Source: JAOUJD01 sp963841815 (GTDB lineage: Bacteria; Pseudomonadota; Gammaproteobacteria; Burkholderiales; Burkholderiaceae_F). Taken from it: a stretch of 64,000 nucleotides of DNA. The stretch spans positions 360,215 through 424,214 of the forward strand of contig CAWJEE010000019.1 of NCBI GenBank assembly GCA_963841815.1, read 5' to 3'. The position numbers were made by a program, and so were the translations under genes. The notes beneath the pieces were generated by a model, which saw nothing but the letters and a program-made list of their open reading frames with translations, ran no database searches and had not been told where the DNA came from. Below are positions 35,077-43,521 of the stretch, in pieces (positions within the stretch are counted from its first letter, which is position 1; each line of letters begins with the position of its first letter).

Positions 35077-35604
35077 TCAGCCTTCGACCAGCACCTTGAG
35101 GTTCTTCAGCCCACCCTCGAAGTCGGGGCCGACCAGGCGGTCCATGAACAGCCCGAAGTAGCGGTTGACCGGATTCGTGCCCATGTCGCCTTCGTTGGTC
35201 CAGGTCACGCGGGTTCCGGCGCCGGCGGCTTCCAGACGCAACTGCCCGCTCGAGCGCATGCCCATGTCCGGGAAGGTGAGCGCGTAGTCGACCCGCTCGT
35301 TCGCCACGGCGGTGGTGAACTCCATCTCGCCGTTGCCTTCGCTCGCGCTCTTCCACACCCAGCGTGCCCCGGATCCGCTTGGGGCGCCCGAGTACTGCAT
35401 CGTCATCGCCGGGTCGCGGCGGTTCCAGACCGACCAGCGCTTCCACTCGCGGGGATCGGCGATCAGAGGGTAGATGCGGTCGGGCGTCGCCGCCATCTCG
35501 ACGCTGCGCTGAACCTTGAAGCCCGACGGCAGCAGCATGCCGATGGCCAGCAGCAGCCCGATCACCGCGACCAAGGCCAGCGCGATACGCCCGAACCATT
35601 TCAT
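35077..35604 (-). CDS. SRPBCC (START-like) family protein
   Basis: Membrane-anchored protein of 175 aa: one N-terminal helix (FGRIALALVAVIGLLLAIGM as residues 4-23), then a polyketide-cyclase/START-like helix-grip domain (VQRSVEMAATPDRIYPLIADPREWKRW near 31, shown as SVEMAATPDRIYPLIADP). Such domains bind hydrophobic ligands. Divergent from the lipoprotein gene 56 bases away. No specific function can be stated. Confidence 0.78.
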   Translation of the reverse strand: MKWFGRIALALVAVIGLLLAIGMLLPSGFKVQRSVEMAATPDRIYPLIADPREWKRWSVWNRRDPAMTMQYSGAPSGSGARWVWKSASEGNGEMEFTTAVANERVDYALTFPDMGMRSSGQLRLEAAGAGTRVTWTNEGDMGTNPVNRYFGLFMDRLVGPDFEGGLKNLKVLVEG

Positions 35605-35660
35605 CGTAGAGTCCTCAAAACGCTTGCCGCAAGGCTACTTGTCTTCGAGGAGTTCAGGAA

Positions 35661-36158
35661 ATGTCATGCCGATCGCTGCTCACTGTCGCGCTGGCGCTGC
35701 TGCTTGCCGCCTGCGCCAGTCCACTGTCGCTGAAGCCTGGAACCTCCATCGAAGAGGCGCGCTCGACGCTCGGACGGCCCACGGCCGAAGTGAGGCTGCC
35801 CGACGGCGGCACGCGGCTGCAGTTTTCGGGCCAGCCCAACAACCAGTCCGTGGTGAACGCGGACTTCGACGCACAGGGCCGCCTGCGGGTCGTCGAGGAG
35901 ATGATGACGGACGAGAGCTTCGCGCGGGTGCGGGCGGGCAAGGACACGCAGGCGGACGTGCTGCGCGACTTCGGGCGTCCGGCGGAAACCTTCCATTACC
36001 GGCTGTCGAACGAGTCGGCGTTCATGTACCGCTACTACACGCACGGCGGGTTCAAGGCCGCGATGTTCATCTACTTCGATCCGGCCGGCGTGGTCAAACG
36101 GACGGAAACCGGCCTGGATCCCTGGTCCATCCGGAACGGCGGAGGCCGGGACAGATAA
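35661..36158 (+). CDS. Outer-membrane lipoprotein, SmpA/OmlA-like
   Basis: Lipoprotein of 165 aa with a lipobox LLAAC at residues 14-18. Two BamE/SmpA-type repeats with the pattern SIEEARSTLGRPTAEVRLPDGGTRLQF and TQADVLRDFGRPAETFHY are visible, giving a Gly-Arg-Pro turn after each helix. BamE-family domains sit on the inner face of the outer membrane. This duplicated form is not BamE itself; exact partner unknown. Confidence 0.78.
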   Translation: MSCRSLLTVALALLLAACASPLSLKPGTSIEEARSTLGRPTAEVRLPDGGTRLQFSGQPNNQSVVNADFDAQGRLRVVEEMMTDESFARVRAGKDTQADVLRDFGRPAETFHYRLSNESAFMYRYYTHGGFKAAMFIYFDPAGVVKRTETGLDPWSIRNGGGRDR

Positions 36159-36257
36159 GGGGAGCGGCCGGGATCGATGGCCGGCCCGAGAGGAACCCCG
36201 TAGCGGGTTAGACCGAATTTCGCCCGCCCAAGGGTCGCCGGACAATCGCTTGACCCG

Positions 36258-36539
36258 ATGGACGGCCCGGCAATGAACGACGCGTGCGGCGGTAACTCGC
36301 CGCTCTCCCTGCAGGACAAGCTCGATCGCATCTCGCACGATCGCGACGTGCTGGCGCAGCTGCGCGACCTTGCGCGCCAGGGCCTGCACGATGGGGACCC
36401 GGTCTGCCATCGTGCGAGCGGCGCATTCGGGCGCGTGATGGTGCTGCGGGCGGAGCCGGTCCCCTGCTCGGTGGTGCAGCTCGACGACGGTCGCCAGGTG
36501 CCGTTCGATTCCGGGTGGAGTCCAACGCGGGGGCGTTGA
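36258..36539 (+). CDS. Hypothetical protein
   Basis: Small cytosolic protein of 93 aa (or 88 from ATG 36273). No recognised family. The first half is helical (LQDKLDRISHDRDVLAQLRDLARQ); the second is strand-like with GDPVCHRASGAFGRVMVLRAEPVPCSVVQLDDG, two Cys residues. Base composition at codon position 3 matches its neighbours, which supports coding. It lies 56 bases before the HNH gene on the same strand. Confidence 0.5.
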   Translation: MDGPAMNDACGGNSPLSLQDKLDRISHDRDVLAQLRDLARQGLHDGDPVCHRASGAFGRVMVLRAEPVPCSVVQLDDGRQVPFDSGWSPTRGR

Positions 36540-36595
36540 CGCCGGCGAGGCGCGACTGATACCAAGCAGTTCCACCGTGGCACAATCTTGCCGCC

Positions 36596-37180
36596 ATGGT
36601 GCACGCCTCGGAGTACACACCGAAGATCCTGATCATCGACTCCCATGGCCAGCCGGTCCGCTGGGCGTTGATGCAACGTGCTGCTCGTTACTACGCAGCC
36701 GGCAAGGTGCTGACTGAACTCGGCGAAAACCTCTTCGGCATGGCCGGCGGCATCCAGGAAGCCACCGGCGCCCGCTCCGAGCTGATCACCAGTTCGATCG
36801 TGATGATCCGCGGCCGGCATCGCATCCCGTTCGGGCACGCGCACGTCGGGCTCACCAAGCACCGCCTGTTCGTTCGCGACCGCCACGTGTGCGCGTATTG
36901 CGGCGACCACTATCCCGAGGGCGAGCTCACCGTCGAACACATCCATCCCGTGTCGCGCGGCGGCCGCCACGAGTGGACCAACGTCGTCACCGCCTGCCGA
37001 TCCTGCAACACGCGCAAGGGCAGCCGTCGACCGGAAGAAGCGAACATGCCGCTGCTGTACGTGCCCTACGCGGTGTGCCGCAGCGAGGGCTTCATCCTCA
37101 GCAATCGCCGGATCCTCGCCGACCAGATGGCGTTCCTGCAGACCACACTGCCGCGCCACTCGCGCTGGGCGCACGCCTGA
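36596..37180 (+). CDS. HNH endonuclease family protein
   Basis: Protein of 194 aa with a treble-clef HNH core: CAYCGDHYPEGELTVEHIHPVSRGG (residues 99-123, seen as CAYCGDHYP and EHIHPVSRGG) and the closing WTNVVTACRSCNTRKGSR. The zinc Cys pairs and the catalytic His are present. This is the chromosomal type widely conserved in Burkholderiales, not a phage terminase-linked or homing enzyme. Its biological role is unknown. ATG at 36596. Confidence 0.85.
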   Translation: MVHASEYTPKILIIDSHGQPVRWALMQRAARYYAAGKVLTELGENLFGMAGGIQEATGARSELITSSIVMIRGRHRIPFGHAHVGLTKHRLFVRDRHVCAYCGDHYPEGELTVEHIHPVSRGGRHEWTNVVTACRSCNTRKGSRRPEEANMPLLYVPYAVCRSEGFILSNRRILADQMAFLQTTLPRHSRWAHA

Positions 37181-37312
37181 CGTTCCACAGGACGGCTGTT
37201 CCATGCCCGGGCCGTCTGGCCCGCCTCGCTCGTCGCCGGATGCCGGCCCGGCCGCAAGCGGGCCGGCGGCGGACTCCAGGGGTGCGACGGCGGATGCGAC
37301 CAGTCGCGCAAT

Positions 37313-38833
37313 TCAGGGCGCGAGATGGCGTGACTGGCGCGACGCCAGCCGGCGCCGGCCGCGAAGCGCAGGCGCGAGGACGCGCACCTCGCCGAACGCC
37401 AGCCGGCCGCGAGCACCCGAGCGACGGTAATCGCCGGCCAGCGTTGTCGTCGCGACGCGCGGATCGGTTCCCTTCTCCACCAGCCAGCGGTGCATCAGTT
37501 CGTAGAGCCGCTCGGCCGGGATGGCGTGCGTCTGCCCGCACGCGTCGTGCAGCCAGCCGGCGAACTCCATGAAGCGGCTGAACGGCGCGTCGGCCAGCAC
37601 CAGCGGCAGCGTGTTCGCGAAGCGCCCCGAGTTGGCGACGAGATCCCAGTATCGCGCGAAGCGGACGAGACGCCGCACCGTCCCCGCGTCGAGTGCGCCG
37701 GTCTCCATCACCTGGTACGGCGGCGCCGGGTCGTAGACCATGCCGAACTCCGCGGTGTGCCGTGCGACCGGCGCGCCTCGCAGCCGCTTCAGCAGCCCCA
37801 CCTGGATCTCGTGCGGCTTCAGCGCGACCAGCCGATCGAAGCCGGCGGCGAACGACGCCAGGTCCTCGCCCGGCAGGCCGGCGATCAGGTCGAGGTGCAG
37901 GTGCGCCTTCGTGTTCTCGCGGAGCCAGAGGACGTTGGCTTCGGCAGCGGCGTTGTCCTGGCGCCGGGAGATCCGTCGCTGCGTCGCGACGTCGAAGGTC
38001 TGGATGCCGATCTCGAACTGCAGCGTGCCCGGCGGAAAGCGCGCGATCGGCGCCTTCAACGCCTCGGGCAGGTGATCCGGAATCAGCTCGAAGTGCAGGA
38101 ACGGAGGGTCGTCGGGACGCGCCGCGATCAGCCCGAGGAAGAAGTCGAGGATGCGCACCGAGGTCGCCGCCTTGAGGTTGAACGTGCGGTCGACGAACTT
38201 GAAGTGGCGCGCGCCGCGATCGTGGAGGTGCGACAGTTCGGCCAGCAGCGGCTCGAGCGGAAAGGGCCACGCGGTCTTGTCCAGCGCCGACAGGCAGAAC
38301 TCGCACTTGAACGGACAGCCGCGCGATGCCTCGACGTAGACCGTCCGGTTCGCCAGATCCGCATCGGTGTACTCACCGTACGGAAGCGCCAGATGCTCCA
38401 GCGGCGGCTGTTCGCCGGCGTGCACGCGGCTCAACGGCCGCGGTCCGTTCAGCAGGGCCGTCGCCAGCCGCGCGAACGTCACGTCGCCCCAGCCGGTGAC
38501 GACGTGGTCGGCGAGCCGGCAGATCTCCTGCGCCTCGACTTCGTGGCTCACTTCCGGCCCGCCGACCACCACGACGATGCCCGGCTCGCGCGCCTTCAGC
38601 TGCCGGATCACCTCCGCAGTCTGCAATACGTTCCAGATGTAGACGCCGAAGCCGACGATTTGGGGTCGTTCGGCCAGCAGCGCGTCGACGATCACCGGCG
38701 CCGGCGTCCGCACCACGAACTCCCGGATCACGCTGTCGTCGCGCAGCGCGCCGAGGTTCGCGCGCAGGTAGCGCAATCCGAGCGCCGCGTGCGAGTAGCG
38801 CGAGTTGAGCGTCGACAGGACGATGCTTGCCAT
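37313..38833 (-). CDS. B12-binding domain radical SAM protein (DUF4080 type)
   Basis: Protein of 506 aa. The N-terminal cobalamin-binding-like domain (residues 1-140) contains VGFGVYIWNVLQTAEVI and VVVVGGPEVSHEVEA. The radical SAM domain follows with the 4Fe-4S motif as RGCPFKCEFCLSAL near residue 174 (Cys-x3-Cys-x2-Cys), VDRTFNLKAA near 217 and LIAGLPGEDLASFAAGFDRL near 312. The tail from about 400 is DUF4080-like. Reaction unknown; relatives do methylations or C-C bond changes. Confidence 0.85.
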   Translation of the reverse strand: MASIVLSTLNSRYSHAALGLRYLRANLGALRDDSVIREFVVRTPAPVIVDALLAERPQIVGFGVYIWNVLQTAEVIRQLKAREPGIVVVVGGPEVSHEVEAQEICRLADHVVTGWGDVTFARLATALLNGPRPLSRVHAGEQPPLEHLALPYGEYTDADLANRTVYVEASRGCPFKCEFCLSALDKTAWPFPLEPLLAELSHLHDRGARHFKFVDRTFNLKAATSVRILDFFLGLIAARPDDPPFLHFELIPDHLPEALKAPIARFPPGTLQFEIGIQTFDVATQRRISRRQDNAAAEANVLWLRENTKAHLHLDLIAGLPGEDLASFAAGFDRLVALKPHEIQVGLLKRLRGAPVARHTAEFGMVYDPAPPYQVMETGALDAGTVRRLVRFARYWDLVANSGRFANTLPLVLADAPFSRFMEFAGWLHDACGQTHAIPAERLYELMHRWLVEKGTDPRVATTTLAGDYRRSGARGRLAFGEVRVLAPALRGRRRLASRQSRHLAP

Positions 38834-38939
38834 AGCGCAAGGAAGGATACCGATCGGGCGACCGCGCGCCCGGCCAGGTCAATGCGGGCGGGATCGCGCG
38901 GCTAGACTGGAAATGTCGCTGCAGACCCCGGGGTGAGAT

Positions 38940-40322
38940 ATGCGCCTGACGTTCTTCGGTGCGGCCGGAGAGGTGACCGGATCCTGCCTGCTGGTGGAAG
39001 CGGACAGCGTCCGCTTCCTGGTCGATTGCGGCATGTTCCAGGGCGGCCGCGAAGCGGCCGCGCGCAACCGGGCCGCGTTCGGTCGCGATCTCGGCCGGCT
39101 CGACTTCGTCCTGCTGACCCACGCACACGTCGACCACTGCGGCCTGCTGCCGCGCTTCTCCGCGCCCGGCGGTCCGCAGGTGTACTGCACCAAGCCGACG
39201 GCCGACCTCGTCCCGGTGATGCTCAAGGACAGCGCGCACGTGCAGGCAATGGGTGCCCGCAGCGCGCCGTATCGGGGACGGCGGTCGATCACCGACGCGC
39301 CGCTGTACACCGCCGATGACGTCGATGCGCTGGCGCTGCGCCTGAACGGCGTGCCTTACGACGTCGAGTTCAGGCCGAAGCCGTCCGTGTCGGTGACCTT
39401 CCGCAGCGCCGGCCACATCGTGGGCGCCGCCTTCGCCGAGATCCGCCTGCGCGACGGCACGCGCGAGCGCAAGCTGGTCGTGTCGGGCGACCTCGGCGAA
39501 GCCTCGCCGCTGGTGGTGCGCGATCGCGCGCCGCTCGTCGACGCGGATGTCCTCGTGATGGAGTCGACCTACGGCGACCGCAATCACCGCTCGCTGGCGC
39601 AGACCGAGGACGAACTGGTCGAGGTGATGCAGGACATCCTGCACGTGCGCCACGGCAACGTGATCGTCCCGGCGTTCGCGCTCGGCCGAACCCAGGAGTT
39701 TCTCGTGCTGCTGTACCGGCTGACGCAGTCCGGGCGGCTGCGCGTTCCGCTGGTGTTCGTCGACTCGCCGCTGGCAGCGCAGGCGAGCGCCGTCACGTTC
39801 CGGCACCTCGAGGCGCTGGACGAACTCGCGCACGCGTTCCACCAGGCCGAGCGCGCGCGCAAGCTGCCGTTCACGCTGCGCTTCACGGAGAGCGTCGACG
39901 ACTCGATGTTCCTGAACTCGATCCGGCAAGGCGCCGTGATCGTCGCGGCGAGCGGCATGTGCGAGGCCGGCCGCGTTCGGCATCACCTGCGCCACAACCT
40001 GCCGCGCCGCGAGTGCGGGGTGGTCATCATCGGTTTCCAGGCGGCCGGCACGCTGGGCCGCCGCCTCGTGGACGGAGCCCGCGCGGTGCGGCTCTTCAAC
40101 GACTCCGTGCCGGTCAACGCCAGCGTGCACACCATCGGCGGCTTGTCGGCGCACGCCGGGCAGGACGGTCTCATTGGCTGGCTCGCGGGCGCACACCGCA
40201 AGCCGAAGATGACGTACGTCGTGCACGGCGAGCCCGAGGCGTCGCGCGCGCTCTCGGCGCGGATCGCGAAGGAACTGCGCTGGCCGACCACGATCGCCGC
40301 GCCCCAGTCGTATGAAATCTGA
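38940..40322 (+). CDS. Beta-CASP metallo-beta-lactamase RNase-like protein
   Basis: MBL/beta-CASP nuclease of 460 aa, likely an RNA-processing exonuclease or endonuclease. Zinc motifs: LTHAHVDHCGLLPRF (HxHxDH near residue 60), SAGHIVGAAFAEI, SGDLGEAS and a VVHGEP end. Beta-CASP motifs: ESTYGDRNH near 204, PAFALGRTQEFLVLLY near 242, ASGMCEAGRVRHHL near 337, GFQAAGTLGRRL near 363 and GGLSAHAGQDGLIGWL near 398. Length and order match the bacterial YsH1-like group. The phosphorylase gene overlaps its last 11 bases. Confidence 0.9.
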   Translation: MRLTFFGAAGEVTGSCLLVEADSVRFLVDCGMFQGGREAAARNRAAFGRDLGRLDFVLLTHAHVDHCGLLPRFSAPGGPQVYCTKPTADLVPVMLKDSAHVQAMGARSAPYRGRRSITDAPLYTADDVDALALRLNGVPYDVEFRPKPSVSVTFRSAGHIVGAAFAEIRLRDGTRERKLVVSGDLGEASPLVVRDRAPLVDADVLVMESTYGDRNHRSLAQTEDELVEVMQDILHVRHGNVIVPAFALGRTQEFLVLLYRLTQSGRLRVPLVFVDSPLAAQASAVTFRHLEALDELAHAFHQAERARKLPFTLRFTESVDDSMFLNSIRQGAVIVAASGMCEAGRVRHHLRHNLPRRECGVVIIGFQAAGTLGRRLVDGARAVRLFNDSVPVNASVHTIGGLSAHAGQDGLIGWLAGAHRKPKMTYVVHGEPEASRALSARIAKELRWPTTIAAPQSYEI

Positions 40323-41874
40323 AGACACGGGCGCCGTGACGGCACTGGCGGTCCGACGGGTCGGCATCGACACCTACCGCGAGAACGTCGCCTACCTGCA
40401 CCGTCGCTGCCCGCTCTACCTCAGCGAGGGATTCCAGGCGCTGGCCAAGATCGAGGTCGCGGCCAACGGCCGCTCGATCCTCGCCTCGCTGAACATCGTC
40501 GACGATCCGGGCATCGTGGCCGAGCAGGAGCTCGGGCTGTCGGAAGAGGCCTTCGCGCAACTTGGCGCCGAGGCTGGCACGCCGGTGCGCGTCGACCACG
40601 CGCCCGCGCCCGCGTCGACCTCGGCGTGGCGACGCAAGGTCGAAGGCGAGCGTCTCAGCCGTGCCGACTATCACGCGGTGATCAGCGACATCGCGCAGCA
40701 CCGCTACAGCAAGATCGAACTCGCGGCATTCGTCGTGTCGACCGGCCACTTCGACCTCGACCGCGAGGAAGTGCTGTTCCTCACCGAAGCGATGACCGCG
40801 GCCGGCCGCCGGCTCGACTGGCACGAGAGGCCGGTCGTCGACAAGCACAGCATCGGCGGCATCCCGGGGAATCGCACGTCGATGCTGATCGTGCCGATCG
40901 TCGCCGCGCACGGGATGCTGATCCCCAAGACCTCGTCCCGCGCGATCACGTCGCCGGCCGGGACGGCCGACACGATGGAGTGCCTGGCCGACGTCGAGTT
41001 GCCGTTCGCGCGGCTGGAGGAGATCGTGCGCGAGCTGCGCGGCTGCCTCGCGTGGGGCGCCTCGGCCGACCTGTCGCCCGCCGACGACGTGCTGATCACC
41101 GTCGAGCGCCCGCTGTCGCTCGACTCGCCGGGCCAGATGGTGGCCTCGATCCTGTCGAAGAAGATCGCCGCGGGGTCCACGCACCTCGTCCTCGACATTC
41201 CGCTCGGCCCGACGGCGAAGGTGCGCTCGATGCCGGCGGCGCAGCGGCTGAAGAAGCTCTTCGAATTCGTGGCCGAGCGGCTGCACCTGACGCTCGACGC
41301 CGTCATCACGGACGGCCGCCAGCCGGTCGGCTACGGAATCGGACCGGCGCTGGAAGCGCGCGACGTGATGCGCGTGCTGCGCGGCGATCCGCGGGCTCCC
41401 ATGGACCTGCGGCAGAAGGCCCTGCGGCTCGCGGGCCGCGTCCTCGAGTTCGACCTCGACGTGCGCGGGGGCGAAGGATTCGGCCTCGCGCGCGACATCC
41501 TCGACTCCGGCCGCGCGTTGGCGAAGATGGAGGCGATCATCGATGCGCAGGGCCGGCGGCCGTTCGACCCCGACCGGCCCGGGCTGGCGTCGAAGACGTT
41601 CGAAGTCATGGCCGAGCGCGACGGCGTCGTGACCGCCATCGACAACCTGCGGCTGAGCCGGCTTGCGCGACTGTCGGGCGCGCCGAAGGTGCGCGGCGCC
41701 GGCGTCGACCTGTTCAGGAAGATGGGCGATGCGGTCAGCCGCGGCGATCCGCTGTATCGCGTCCACGCGGAATACGGCTCCGACCTCGCGTTCGCGCGGG
41801 AGTGGTCGGCCCACGACAGCGGCTACGCCATCGGAGAACCCGGCGACCCGCCGCGCGAGTTCTCGGAGTTCTGA
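40312..41874 (+). CDS. AMP phosphorylase-like / archaeal-type thymidine phosphorylase family
   Basis: Phosphorylase of 520 aa related to archaeal AMP phosphorylase (DeoA), which splits NMPs with phosphate to base and ribose-1,5-bisphosphate. The N-terminal 100 residues form the extra domain of that subfamily. The core shows VVDKHSIGGIPGNRTSMLIV near 181, KTSSRAITSPAGTADTME near 205, and SKKIAAGSTHLVLDIPLGPTAKV near 283 (in two pieces). Ordinary DeoA/Pdp phosphorylases are about 440 aa and lack the N-terminal domain. Nucleoside specificity cannot be read from the sequence. Confidence 0.85.
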   Translation: MKSEDTGAVTALAVRRVGIDTYRENVAYLHRRCPLYLSEGFQALAKIEVAANGRSILASLNIVDDPGIVAEQELGLSEEAFAQLGAEAGTPVRVDHAPAPASTSAWRRKVEGERLSRADYHAVISDIAQHRYSKIELAAFVVSTGHFDLDREEVLFLTEAMTAAGRRLDWHERPVVDKHSIGGIPGNRTSMLIVPIVAAHGMLIPKTSSRAITSPAGTADTMECLADVELPFARLEEIVRELRGCLAWGASADLSPADDVLITVERPLSLDSPGQMVASILSKKIAAGSTHLVLDIPLGPTAKVRSMPAAQRLKKLFEFVAERLHLTLDAVITDGRQPVGYGIGPALEARDVMRVLRGDPRAPMDLRQKALRLAGRVLEFDLDVRGGEGFGLARDILDSGRALAKMEAIIDAQGRRPFDPDRPGLASKTFEVMAERDGVVTAIDNLRLSRLARLSGAPKVRGAGVDLFRKMGDAVSRGDPLYRVHAEYGSDLAFAREWSAHDSGYAIGEPGDPPREFSEF

Positions 41875-41875
41875 G

Positions 41876-42736
41876 ATGCTGCTGCACTTCGATGACGAAG
41901 CGCCGTTCGCCGGTTCCCTCGCGCAGGCCGCCGGCCTCGAACCGCGCCAGGTGCACCGCCACCGATTTCCCGACGGCGAACTGAAACTGACGCTGCCGGT
42001 GCCGCTGCCTCCGAGCGTGGTCGTGCTGAGGTCGCTGCACCATCCCAACGAGAAACTCGTCGAACTCGTCCTGCTGGCCGACGCGGCCCGCGCGCTCGGC
42101 GTCCGGCACCTGGCGCTCGTGGCGCCCTATCTCGCCTACATGCGGCAGGACATGGCCTTCCATCCGGGCGAAGCGGTGAGCCAGTTGATCGTCGGCCGGC
42201 TGCTCGCGGAGCGCTTCGACGCGGTCCTCACGGTCGATCCGCACCTGCACCGGATCGCCGCGCTGGAGAAGGCGGTGCCCGCGCGGCGATCGGTCGCACT
42301 CAGCGCCGCGCCGCTGATCGGCGCGCACTTCGCCGCCCGGACGCCGCGGCCGCTGCTGCTGGGGCCGGACTCGGAATCGGAACAGTGGGTGAAGGCGGCG
42401 GCCGGCGATCAGCTCGACCACGCGGTGTGCACGAAGAAACGCAGCGGCGACCACGACGTCCGCATCGAGCTGCCCGCAGTGGCCCTGCGCGGACGCCACG
42501 TGGTCCTGGTCGACGACGTCGCCAGCACCGGCGGCACGCTGATCGAATGCGCCCGGCGGGCACTCGCAGCGGGCGCTGCGCGCATCGACGCCGCCGTTAC
42601 GCACGCCTTGCTGGACACCGGCGCCGAGGCTCGGCTCGCCGCCGCCGGCATCCAACTGCTGGTCAGCACGGACACGGTGCCGCACCCCAGCAACCGAATC
42701 GGTGTCGCCGCGCTGCTCGGGAACGCCTTGCGGTGA
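41876..42736 (+). CDS. Ribose-phosphate pyrophosphokinase, short archaeal-type
   Basis: PRPP synthetase homologue of 286 aa, making PRPP from ribose phosphate and ATP. Visible are HRFPDGELKL near 24, the RQDMAFHPGEAVSQ segment near 86, metal/ribose site TVDPHLHRI near 118, and the PRPP loop VLVDDVASTGGTLIE near 204. Bacterial Prs is about 310-315 aa with RQDRR and VDLHAEQIQGFF; here those spots look like class III archaeal enzymes. It starts 1 base after the phosphorylase stop. Substrate range (ribose-5-P versus other) is open. Confidence 0.83.
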   Translation: MLLHFDDEAPFAGSLAQAAGLEPRQVHRHRFPDGELKLTLPVPLPPSVVVLRSLHHPNEKLVELVLLADAARALGVRHLALVAPYLAYMRQDMAFHPGEAVSQLIVGRLLAERFDAVLTVDPHLHRIAALEKAVPARRSVALSAAPLIGAHFAARTPRPLLLGPDSESEQWVKAAAGDQLDHAVCTKKRSGDHDVRIELPAVALRGRHVVLVDDVASTGGTLIECARRALAAGAARIDAAVTHALLDTGAEARLAAAGIQLLVSTDTVPHPSNRIGVAALLGNALR

Positions 42737-42773
42737 GATACGCCCCGGAGCCGAGCAGCCCGGGGGCATGAAT

Positions 42774-42808
42774 GAAAATCGCCCGGGGCCGCGAGGCGCC
42801 GGGCGATT
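42774..42808 (-). terminator. Rho-independent terminator, shared end of prs and SWIB genes
   Basis: A 10-bp stem (AATCGCCCGG at 42777-42786 with 42799-42808). On the minus strand it is followed by TTTTCATTCAT, giving a proper intrinsic terminator for the SWIB gene; on the plus strand it lacks a T-run but may still help the PRPP synthetase operon end. Confidence 0.72.
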
Positions 42809-42845
42809 CCTGATGCGAGCGTCGAGGCGGTTCGCCTCGCGCCGG

Positions 42846-43247
42846 TTACTTCAGGTGCTTGCTGACGAACTTGGTCAGTTCGAACATCGAGGCCTGGGCC
42901 TTGCCGAACAGCGCCTTCAGCTTGTCGTCGGCATTGATCATGCGACGGTTCACGGCGTCCTGCAGCTTGTTCTTCTTGATGTACGCCCAGATCTTGCTGG
43001 TGACCTCGGTGCGCGGCATCGGCGCGGAGCCGATGATGGCGGCGAGCGTGGCGCTCGGCGTCAGCGGCTTCATGAACGCGGCGTTCGGCTTGCGCTTGAC
43101 CTTGGGCTTGGCGGCCTTCTTCGCAACCTTCTTGGCTGCAACCTTCTTCGGCGCCGCTTTCTTGGCAGCCTTCTTCGCTACCTTCTTGGCCGGTGCCTTC
43201 TTGGCCGGAGCCTTCTTCGCCGCTTTCTTCGCCTTCTTCGTTGCCAT
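42846..43247 (-). CDS. SWIB/MDM2 domain protein with Lys/Ala-rich N-terminal tail
   Basis: Protein of 133 aa. Residues 1-55 are a tract of AAKK/AKKA repeats resembling a histone H1 C-tail, likely binding DNA or RNA by charge. Residues 60-133 are a SWIB domain (FMKPLTPSATLAAIIGSAPMPRTEVTSKIWAYIKKN, seen as MKPLTPSATLAAIIG and VTSKIWAYIKKNKLQD). The ATG at 43247 is preferred: AGGAG lies 8 bases before it, only 2 before the ATG at 43253. Such proteins are common in Burkholderiales and Chlamydia. A nucleoid or transcription role is inferred. Confidence 0.83.
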   Translation of the reverse strand: MATKKAKKAAKKAPAKKAPAKKVAKKAAKKAAPKKVAAKKVAKKAAKPKVKRKPNAAFMKPLTPSATLAAIIGSAPMPRTEVTSKIWAYIKKNKLQDAVNRRMINADDKLKALFGKAQASMFELTKFVSKHLK

Positions 43248-43334
43248 CGACATTTCTCCTAGAGAAGTTCAGGTGCCACAGCGACAGCGTTCTCGAATGA
43301 AAACCGCGGAGAGCGCTCTCGTTGCGTGGTCGCG

Positions 43335-43420
43335 ATCCTAAGCCAACGCGGACCAAATACAAGAGGGAAAAAGCACTTTTTCAGAGGGAAATTGCGTGTT
43401 CGCAACGCGTTTTCCCTCTG
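43335..43420 (-). promoter_or_regulatory. Promoter with TTTCCCTCT repeats upstream of the SWIB gene
   Basis: On the minus strand TTGTAT (43362-43357) and TAGGAT (43340-43335) are 16 bases apart, about 90 bases before the start codon. Just upstream come an inverted pair CAGAGGGAAA / TTTCCCTCTG (43382-43391 and 43411-43420) and a third AGAGGGAAA beside the -35 box. The set could be a regulator site or an UP-like element. Confidence 0.5.
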
Positions 43421-43521
43421 AGAGTCAGCGCGCATCGGCGAGAGCGCCTACGAAAGGTGCACAAGATTTTGGCATTTCTCCTCGGAAAGCACTACATCTT
43501 GTACCTGCCGGCAGAGCCAGT

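Noticed and set aside
36596..37180. HNH protein as part of a phage-defence or homing element
   Set aside because: No defence partner, phage gene or intron is nearby, and the sequence resembles the ordinary chromosomal family.
38940..40322. Assignment as the ligase-associated exonuclease partner of PdeM and Lhr
   Set aside because: It is 460 aa with full beta-CASP RNase motifs, while that exonuclease is shorter; its operon points to nucleotide salvage.
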